A stretch of DNA of 64,000 bases from Amyelois transitella (lineage: Eukaryota > Arthropoda > Insecta > Lepidoptera > Pyralidae): NCBI RefSeq assembly GCF_032362555.1, contig NC_083517.1:10498001-10562000 (forward strand), written 5' to 3'. Of this stretch, positions 55,742 to 64,000 are shown in pieces (the stretch's first letter is position 1; each line of letters opens with the position of its first letter). The notes beneath the pieces are model-generated. The model made no database searches, was not told the origin of the DNA, and saw only the letters and a list, made by a program, of their open reading frames with translations. The translations under genes were made by a program, and so were the position numbers.

Positions 55742-57045
55742 GATTGATGGACTGCAATGTCCTAAAAAAATATAGAAATTGTGAAGAACAAAGGATTACT
55801 AAAAAGCCGGTAAATGGGCGCGAAGAAATTTTACAAACCGGTGACGACGAACGAAGGAAGAGAAATAAGATATTTTTTTTAAACTTCCGTTTGTTTGCAA
55901 GTTATGACATTTCATTGGCTGTAGCTACTAGGACTTTAGCACTACGAACACAACAGACAAGGACTGTTGTGTCCCGTAAAAAACCTAGAATAAAATGCGA
56001 AAGTTTAAAATTAATTAATTGACGATCGAGATATAGTGCAGACGTCCGAGATAAAATGCTAGTTCACCTTCTCTTAACAGTGGTCGATATTTGGGCGAAG
56101 GACCAGCTGCATCCTTTGGGTGTCCGTTTTAAGAGTTTCGTTTTGTTCTAAAGGGATTCTGTGTCCGTTTTGAAGTGCGTTCTGTTCCTTGTAGTGGGAC
56201 GCTAGCCTCAGGGGGGTTAACTGTTAAGGTAGTTTGTAACTAGTAGCATTTTGACAAATACTTATTTAATTTATTGAATTAGATATACTTTAATTTTAAT
56301 TTATTTATTGAAATGTAAAATGACGTACAATGTGCACATGAAGGCTTATTTTCTGAATAAAAAAATTGGTACTAATTACAAATAGCGTGTCTGCCTGCGT
56401 TGTGACGTGACGTCTTATAATTCGATTGAGCCGGCTACACGCACGAAAAAATGACTCATGCGGCGTTACCTCCCTCTGAGGCGTTCCATGTAAGGCTTGA
56501 AGTGCAAGCGAGAGCGCGGAACGAGCGACAAAGAGGCACAATCGGCCTTCGCGTTTGGCAGCGTTTATTTTTTTATTAAAACCATAGATTTAATAAAAGA
56601 ATATTCTTTAGAGGACTGAGATTGGTCCTTAATCCATTATATATTAATTTCTATGGTAAAAATATTACGAAATTACTTAAACAGTTTAAAAATTAAATAG
56701 AAATCAACTCTGTTTCAATGTTATATTTGTAACGCCTTCATACCTCGCAGTAATTCGTATCATATCACTCGTAAACGTGTACCTAACCATATTTTTATAT
56801 TTAAGAGCTAGCTCTTGTCGGTGAAGTTAAGTGGAGCGTCCTCCATTAATTTCTTTTCATCTTAATTTAATTACATATTAGGTGTATTTTTTTGTTACCA
56901 CGAATTTTCGTAAATTATGGAAATAAAATTGTGTGAATAAAACATTAGACTTATTTATGGAAAACGTTTCGTACGTTATGTAAAACAATTTGTGACGATA
57001 TAAATGTTTATTTTTAAATGAGACAAGGTCAATAGTATCAATTTG
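55742..57045. other. Intergenic between UBR7 and RSPH9
   Basis: The UBR7 promoter must be within the first few hundred bases. Further on no gene is seen. A stretch rich in GC near 56380-56560 (GTGACGTGACGTCTTATAAT, GAGCGCGGAACGAGCGAC) is unassigned. Confidence 0.45.
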
Positions 57046-58533
57046 TTACAAAAGGAAAGGAACATCCAAATTTTTCCGCCCGTTCCCAATGTACAGGAAA
57101 CCAGCATCTTTGGTTTGGACATTATGAAAATACGTCATACCGGGCCAGTAGAGGCTTTTCAAATAAGCCACGGTGCCCGACTGCTCGAGCGACAGATTCC
57201 AACAGCCGTTCGGTATATCCTGATCTATGGAGTCCAAAAAGTCCATGCTGTAATTGTAATCAGGTCTGGTCAGAAGATTAGTGTTCCAACGTTGCTGGGC
57301 TGGTCTTATATGGAGATAAGACTTCAGTTGTTTCGCTTCAGCAGAGTTTAAACCATAGAAATTTGGGTTGATGACAACTGTGCCGTCAGGTTGCTTAATT
57401 ATTTGTCCGCGAGCGCATATTTCCGCTTCGTCGCAAATATTGGCTATGGTAGCAGCTAATCGATTTTCTTCCTTCATGTATTGGCATCTATCGGGGTTAT
57501 TTTCCTCTAAAGATTCGTCCAGAACCTTGATCTTCAATGCGGGATTCCCGTGGAATGGAAAGAACGTGATGAGAGACAGCATCTTGTATTTTCTCTTGGC
57601 TTTGGGCAGCAAGCCCCAGAACTTGAAGTCTGTGGTGTAGAAATATTTTCTGTCTGTAATCGCGTCGTTGGTGATTCCGACTGCAAATTCAAAATTGTTT
57701 TAAAAATTTATGAGGTTTGTTGACGACTGTTTCTACGGGAGTTGGTGGAGAATTCGTAAGATAAAGGATTTTTTTTACACCGTCCGATGATTCACGGAAC
57801 TGAATGTATAAAGTGAACTTGTCGGCTTGTGGCGACATCACTAATGTCACACACACACTATCTGTCAATCATAGCTAAGAAATTCACGCGTTCAGCCAAT
57901 AGCAGCGAAGAATCTAAATTGCGCAAGCGAAGATTTCACGGATTAGAGCATAAATACAACCTCCGACTTCACATCGTTGGAGCCGCGGTTCCCCAGGCAC
58001 ACACACATAATTCACAATAATACAGATTTGGTTTAGAAAAGATTAATTATACGACAGAAGTAAAGTTATCCTGCCATCTATGCCCTAACGCCATCACGAA
58101 ATTATGACAGTCACCGATGATGCTGTTAAAATGGTAAAATCTTTTGAAGGGAAAATTTGATTTATCGTTGAAAGGATGATAACTCGTTTACCTGCATGAC
58201 TGAACTATTGTAATTGAGATTCAAATAGTGTCAGGTGGCTTGCTCATCGCCTACTAGTTTATTAGCCTTTTCCTTCGTCGCCTTTTACAACATCTATTGA
58301 AAAGATAAAGAATGGTCCTATTACACCAAAGAAGAAAATTAAGATGTCATACCAGCTATATGATAATCAGTGCTAAGCGCGTATATCTGCCCCCAATACT
58401 GGATATGAGCGAAATGGTTCTCCACTTGTAAGAGAGTAAGAGAATTTTGCAGTATAGAAATCAGCTCACTGGTGAGTCTAAAGCCATTCACGCTTATGTA
58501 TTCCTTGTATTCCCAAAGCTTGTGCACGTTCAT
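57046..58533 (-). CDS. RSPH9: Radial spoke head protein 9, 2 exons, 271 aa
   Basis: Exons 58353-58533 and 57046-57680, joined after the first base of a codon. RSPH9 is part of the radial-spoke head of motile cilia and flagella; in an insect its expected site is the sperm tail and possibly chordotonal neurons. FAHIQYWGQIYALSTDYHIA matches the N-terminal signature (VLFWGRILGLVADYYIA). Then KYFYTTDFKFWGLLP, NFYGLNSAEAKQLKSYLHIR, SMDFLDSIDQDIPNGCWNLS, YLKSLYWPGMTYFH and YIGNGRKNLDVPFLL follow, nearly to the conserved end. Length equals the family's (human 276). The intron (57681-58352) holds a partial family A copy. Confidence 0.94.
58200..58320 (-). repeat. Family A fragment in the RSPH9 intron
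   Basis: TTGAGATTCAAATAGTGTCA, GCTCATCGCCTACTAG and CGCCTTTTACAACATC. Confidence 0.6.
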
Positions 58534-58559
58534 GTTTGTAAAAACTTTTAATTCAAATT

Positions 58560-60050
58560 AGGAGTTTCTAACAAAATTAATATCAGCAATGGTAAACAAT
58601 AGATACAATAATCATTTGACAGTTGTCAATCAGTTTTTTTTTCACTATTGTCGAATATAAAATAAGGCTAAAATTACGAAGGATGTTTTTTTAATTTAGC
58701 AAAACAGCACAAAAAGAATTATTTGCAAAATTTTGCAAAAACAAAACGAGGTGGACGAAAACGAATCATCCTGTTTTCTTTATGTCAACTTGCTTTGTTG
58801 CTATTATCACTAAGTAATTCTAAACTATTTTAAAGTTACAATAAAATTTGAATTTACAAATGAGTTGGGGCATCAAAAATTTCCAGACTGTTGTTTGCTG
58901 GAGTAACGCAAGGAGACCACCGTTATATCTTAATAACTGCTAAACTACTTACAATACATACATAAGCGTGTATTTTTTTCTTATGAAGTTATTAACCTTT
59001 TTACCTACTAAATGCAAGCTTAGTTCCCTTGTTGGAAGGAGTAACCCTCTCTTGTTTAGATGGACCCGGGTTTCAGGGACATACACCCAGAGGGTAACGA
59101 CGATAAGTAGACACAATTTTAATTTTAAAGAAAGAGTTTCTATCATTGACTTTTTTGTACTTTTGTGTGATAGAAAAAAATTACAAGCCAACATCGAAAT
59201 GTTCGCATAAAACCAACACTTATTTATTTCGCTACAAAAATACGGCGGGAAAAGTAAAACGAGATTGCATCTCAAGTGTCAATTACCTACAAACATCAAA
59301 AATTTGCTGGCCCTCTGACGGCCGTAATTCGTAACTTGAGCTAAGACATTTCCAGAAATATTGAGTCCTTCGTTTCATAAAAAAGTCTTCGTCATCATGG
59401 GTCTAATTATGTTGGACGATGTATCGTACACTACTCGAGGACCAATTTGGTTATTTTCAAAGATTGCCACAGATCGTATTGCTTGTTTGTAGACTCGTGG
59501 GTCACGTAGTGAACAAAATATTACGGTCCCGAGGAAATTGGTGTACGGTGACAAATGTTTGTTATGACAGGAAAAGTCTGAGTAACCTATGTTTTTTTTT
59601 TTTTTTAATAATTTTATTTGTTGTCACTCAAAGTTTGTGTATCCCTTGTGTAAAGCAGCTTCCTGGTTTGGGTGCTATTTGATGCATCTTCAAGCCAGGT
59701 TGCTAGTGTTTTATGCAATGTGAAGGAGTAACCTATGTTAACTCGTCCGTGCAATATTTGATGTTTTTAATTATTAAATGAATAGAAAATGTTTTACGCC
59801 ACGAATTTGTACCTTACGGGGAAGACAGAACAAAAAGTCTTCAAAAGTAATGACACGTTCAGCTGGATAGCTTCTGATGTTGCTAGTCTGTCACTCAAGA
59901 GATGAATCCCAAAATTAGCTTTTCCCATAACTTTAGAATCGGCAGTGGATGCAGATAAAGCTAGCACACATTCGTTTTATTATATTATACGTTATATAAT
60001 AGTTTTATTTTTATTCGTTTTATAATTAGTCATTTTTTTTAAATACATAT
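58560..60050. other. Intergenic, no gene seen
   Basis: AT-rich; worn family A fragments near 59795-59945 (CGAATTTGTACCTTACGGGG). A short T-run precedes a unique-looking segment at 59600-59720 with no reading frame of note. Confidence 0.5.
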
Positions 60051-60051
60051 A

Positions 60052-60309
60052 CACATATAATCACGTCTCTATCACCCACGGGGTAGACAGAGCCAACAGT
60101 CTTGTAAAGACTGATTAGGCCACGTTCAGCTATTTGGCTTTAAGATAGAATTGAGATTCAAATACCTAGTGACAGGTTGCTAACCTATCGCCTAAAAAAG
60201 AATCCCAAATTTGTATGCCTATCCCTTAGTCGCTTTTTACGACATCCATGGGAAAGAGATGGAGTGGTCCTATTCATTTTTGTATTGGTGCCGGGAACCA
60301 CACGGCACT
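60052..60309 (-). repeat. (ATGT)n-tail repeat family A, full length
   Basis: CATATAATCACGTCTCTATC to GGTGCCGGGAACCACACGGC; well preserved. Confidence 0.8.
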
Positions 60310-60423
60310 TTTAAAATACATTTGGATTTAAAATTACATACCTTTATTCCTTTCTTATAAAAATGGTAATATAAACGCGCCGTTTTATTTTTATTGTTTC
60401 CTATACTTTCATTTTTATTGTTC

Positions 60424-60720
60424 CTATACTTTTCTCCTTTCGCACAATAGGACAGTGACAGGATTCGAGGTTACTTCGGAGCTTGAAAACACCCGATGGC
60501 TTACGAAAGGAGCCGTAAAACATTTCAATTCCAGTTGTAGCGGGAGCGATGATTCGACTCGACCGCCACCAAAGGGTAAATCTTCCGTCAGGCTAGGTGT
60601 TATGCCTGGGGAAGCGTGGCTCCGACGATGTCGTGTCGGAGGTTGTATATATAGCTCCAATCTCTGAAATCTTTGCTTTCGCGATTTAAGTTTTTCGCTG
60701 TTTATGACTGATAGCGTCGC
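60424..60720. other. Unassigned segment with a TATA-like word
   Basis: Unlike the flanking repeats, 60430-60680 has near-balanced base content and contains GTTGTATATATAGCTCC (60641-60657). Open stretches on both strands (about 70-78 codons) are unremarkable. It could be a promoter or an LTR fragment; no decision is possible. Confidence 0.25.
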
Positions 60721-61052
60721 GTGATTCTATTTTTTATTTTTATGACTTGTGGCGTATAGATTTCGCCCCACAGTGATGCCGTTTCTACACTGAAGAATCT
60801 AACCAAACAACAATTTAAGCTACGTTTTGTGCTTTTCACATTACCGACTCCCGCTTACTCTTATAATAACTCTTTAAACCAAAAATCAAACGACCTTACT
60901 AATTGGTTTTTTGTTACCCCAATACCTACAAGGTAACAAAATATACATTAGTGCCATCTAGTGTTGAAAAGCGAACACATATTGATTCCGCTATTGGATG
61001 GCAGATGGAGTTACTAGAATTTACACGTTCAACATTGCTACTAGAAAAACTT

Positions 61053-61303
61053 AAACATACATACATACACATAGTCACGTCTATATCCCTTACGGGTAGA
61101 CAGAGCCAACAGTCTTGAAAAGACTGATAGGCCACGTCTAACTATTTGGCTTTATTAATTGAGATTCAAATAGTGACAGGATGCTAGTTCATCGCCTAAA
61201 GAATTCCATGTTTCGGTTTCCTATCCCTCAGTCGCTTTTTACGGCATCCATAGGAAAGAGATGGATTCTTTTTTGTATTGGTGCCGGGAACCACACGGCA
61301 CCA
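61053..61303 (-). repeat. (ATGT)n-tail repeat family A, near full length
   Basis: CATACATACACATAGTCACG to GGTGCCGGGAACCACACGGC; several small deletions relative to 60052. Confidence 0.78.
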
Positions 61304-63040
61304 TTAAATAAGTTATTTAGAATTTACAGAACACTTCAAACCATTAGGTACCATGAATTTCGTAAGTGGTGACCAAGGTAATAATCACTTACATCTACTA
61401 CTTTAGGTAACCAAAATCCTAAGTCACGTGTTATACCTATAGGTCAGGTTCTAAGGTCAGTCAATATTTAATATTACAATGACTCGTCGTGGTCATAGCC
61501 ATCGGGTTTGCTCCCATTAAGGACGGAACTTTTTATATCAAGTTCTCTCAAACGTTTTATGTCAAAGAAAATATCAAATCATGGTTTCCAAGGACACTTG
61601 ACGCCTTCGTGATAGCGCGTGTCTATTAAACAATAGACTAACACGTGGTCCAATTAACCTCTTCAGAACCATAGAGTTGTTTCGGAGAGCGATTGGGCAC
61701 GCGCGCGCCCCCTCGCCTCGCCATCCTTCGATTGAAACAATAAAAAAACATAAGGGTTCCATTTTTGAATTTAAACTACGGAACCTGAAGATCTAACTGG
61801 CCATAAAAAAGAATTGTTCATGAAAAAATAACTCTCTTTTTTAATTTTACGTGCTTCCGGTGTTATAGCTACCTATTTGCTCTCTGCCACACTTTATTAT
61901 CTATGGAACACTATCTACCAACACAAATTAAGACTTACTTATATAATTATGTAGGTACTAACATATTACAAGTGGTAGTGAATACCTACCTATGGTAAGT
62001 TGAGAAGCCGTTTATTAAAGATTTTTTCACCTTTTAATTGTTTGAGAATAATAATTAACCAAAACATTTTTACTTTAGAAAAAGATTATATCATTATACC
62101 TACTTATTTCGATTACTTAAGTACCAGACCATAAAGTAAGTCTTAACTTAGTACACAAAATTGTTTAAAAACACTTACAAAGATTTTATTTGCATTACAT
62201 GAGTAATTAGTACTTTTATTTTGCTTTACCTACATACATATCATCACGTCTTTATCCCTGACAGGGTAGACAGAGCCAACAGTCTCGAAAAGACTGAAAG
62301 GCCATGTTCAGCTGTATGCATACAAACGAGTACTTATAGGTATTACTTTTATTCTGTTTAACTTGCTTTTATAAAATGTCTGTGACGACTAGACGACGTG
62401 ATTTGCGCATTTCCCACGGAACCATAAAAACAAAAGCGCTGTGCTGGTGATGTGCTAACACGTGCTATTCGCAGGGAACCACAAGTCGATCAGATAAGGG
62501 TGATCGATGAGCGAATGTGGATGATTGAGTTTTTGTTGTCTAGTTCAATAGAGGAGGTGAAAAATTGGTAGATAGGTAGATAATATGCAGCAAGTTTTGT
62601 GATCGTGTATGAAAAATTTTCAACTGCGTTTTTTTATGTTGAATGTAAATTTTGATTAAATTAAAAAATATTTCAAGATTATTTACTTTTATTTCAGTAC
62701 CTTAAGAATGATACATTATATTTTAAAAATAAATAATGAAATTCTTTTTGAATAAAATGCAGCAGTGCAGTTTGTTATCGCTTCTTTTGCAATGACGCTT
62801 TGGAAGCAGCATTAAACGTAGTTATAAGTAATTTATTTGACAACCAATATTGTGAAACCAAAAGATATGACAATGATTAAGTGATAGATATGAAGTTTTC
62901 CATAATAATGAATACAATTTTTGAATTTGTATATTAATTCATACATTAATTAATGTACATTACACCTTTCAGGGTAGACAGAGCCAATAGTTTCCAAAAC
63001 ACTCGAAGAGAGATAGAATAGATACTATCCTAAGGGGAAA
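61304..63040. other. Intergenic with repeat fragments
   Basis: Holds a partial family A copy (62230-62320), a family C-like repeat (62745-62940) and a fragment of family A (62955-63000). 61680-61770 includes CACGCGCGCGCCCCCTCGCC. No gene seen. Confidence 0.5.
62745..62940 (+). repeat. Family C-like repeat
   Basis: ATGCAGCAGTGCAGTTTGTT, GACGCTTTGGAAGCAGC, TGACAACCAATATTGTG and AATACAATTTTTGAATTTG; subfamily shared with 37385 (inverted). Confidence 0.6.
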
Positions 63041-63136
63041 TATTTAATAGTGAAGTAGCCCGCTGGTTTTCAGTCGCTCGCTGACCAGACTACAGATCAT
63101 TGTAACATGATTTGAAACGTCTGACATAAAATGAAG
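63041..63136 (+). promoter_or_regulatory. Putative TATA/Inr promoter and two-codon first exon
   Basis: TATTTAA (63041-63047) lies 31 bp before the A of TCAGT (63070-63074), the arthropod initiator. About 60 bp later ATGAAG|GTAAGT (63131-63142) gives a start codon, one Lys codon and a strong donor. A first exon ending just after Met-Lys is common in insect cuticle and other secreted-protein genes. No second exon was recognised before the window ends, so the gene itself is unproven. Confidence 0.4.
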
Positions 63137-63142
63137 GTAAGT

Positions 63143-64000
63143 AACCTACGTTACGTGTGCGTTTAACACCTGTAGTAGGTATTTAGTAATAGTAAGTGAA
63201 AATCCATTGTCTTAACTAAGCGCAGAGGCGATACTTATTTTATTAAAGTCCTAGTAGGTAATCGTGAGAAAATTCAGCACCATTTACAACGAAATCACTT
63301 CAAAGATTTCACTTCATTGCTTGAGAATTAAAAGACTTCGGGCTATTTTGCATTATTATGAAAACTACACAAGATTGGTTTCATACAAACGTCGCGCCAT
63401 ATGCGGCGGCCGTTCGCAAATCATCCATATGACTTGCTCCAAAATGAACTGGCTCAAATGACTGAACTCTAATGTGCTCATTGACGAAAAAAAAAACAGG
63501 AGTTCCCATAGCCCGCCTCGGGCAAACCCAGAATCACCCAGCTTCTTTAGTCTATAGTTTTATTTTAATTGTTTTCGAATTTGGAAAGAGCTGCCCGCGG
63601 CGTTTTGGTAATCTATAGCAAAGGGCTACTGTTTTGGTTTAAAAGTTGCGTTTATTTTTTTAATGCCCTATTGTGGCGGGATTAAAGATGTTTTGGAGAG
63701 ATACTGATTGTTATGTTAATGCGTTTCGGGTACATCAATACTTATCTGCATGTAGGTAAGTACTCCATACGCAAGAGATTTGAATATTTTAACAAATGTT
63801 ATTCTATAAAGTTATTATATAAGTATGTAGTTTATTAACTTAAATAACAAAGTCGTTCTTTTAAAACTAGCCAAATTAGAATAAATAGGTAAGTACTTAA
63901 ACACATGGAACACAAAATTCTGATAGACATTGGCATACAAATTGGCATCTTTTCATCATTGTTTTAGTTCTTGAAATAAACTTGTTTAGAAAGTTCGCCT
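63143..64000. other. Nothing recognised at the right edge
   Basis: AT-rich; a 65-codon open stretch at 63264 has no domain. If the exon at 63131 is real, this is its first intron. Confidence 0.4.

Noticed and set aside
60424-60667. Small gene on either strand near the TATA-like word
   Set aside because: Both strands are open over the same interval, with no domain and no splice context; kept only as an unassigned segment.

Overview
The window is nuclear DNA from an insect, most likely a moth or butterfly. The evidence is the gene set (animal nuclear genes with short GT-AG introns), the AT-rich background, and repeat families typical of Lepidoptera. These repeats include Helitron-like elements ending in CGCGGACGAAGTCGCGGGC..CTAG, tRNA-headed SINEs and LINE/SINE ends with (ATGT)n tails. 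Species cannot be named from sequence alone.

Layout. 1-16 kb is a gene-poor stretch built of layered mobile elements: Helitrons, LINE/SINE ends, a very young Ty3/gypsy LTR retrotransposon (3928-8960), and a 2.9-kb hAT transposon (13032-15932) with a perfect 8-bp target duplication. The hAT sits exactly in the loop of a 30-bp perfect hairpin. At 16.3 kb lies one probable first exon of an unrecognised small membrane protein. From 18 to 58.5 kb there are nine conserved housekeeping genes whose exons were resolved here: peroxiredoxin 5 (-), transportin-3 (+, 11 exons, 912 aa), CAF-1 p105/CHAF1B (-, 8 exons, 608 aa), ribosomal protein eL42/RpL36A (+), WASH complex subunit 3 (-), splicing factor SPF27/BCAS2 (+), otubain (+), a nitrobindin domain protein (+), UBR7 (-) and radial spoke protein RSPH9 (-); that is ten counting RSPH9, the only one tied to cilia or flagella. 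From 59 to 64 kb there are repeats and one promoter-like segment with a tiny putative first exon (63041-63136) whose gene would continue past the window.

Organisation. Three gene pairs are head-to-head with short shared promoters: Prx5/Tnpo3 (454 bp between start codons), CHAF1B/RpL36A (577 bp) and WASHC3/BCAS2 (1.0 kb, with a DRE site TATCGATA). BCAS2 and otubain are tandem, 317 bp apart. The genes cover protein import, chromatin assembly, translation, endosomal sorting, splicing and ubiquitin handling. They share no pathway; Tnpo3 (imports SR splicing factors) and BCAS2 (spliceosome) are the closest functionally.

Most unusual items: (1) Tnpo3 intron 9, where a piece of exon 9 with its splice donor has been copied twice downstream and a 24-bp minisatellite (20 units) has grown from the same sequence, leaving an open frame from exon 9 through the array; (2) transposon ends lying 7-25 bp from splice sites in several introns of Tnpo3 and CHAF1B; (3) hairpins with the same GTAG loop, one of them the hAT target; (4) head-to-head fold-back pairs of Helitrons and of the (ATGT)n-tail repeat; (5) a sharp GC rise in the later exons of Tnpo3 and the middle exons of CHAF1B while introns stay AT-rich; (6) a 25-residue Ser-rich in-phase exon in otubain and a ~350-residue acidic insert in UBR7.
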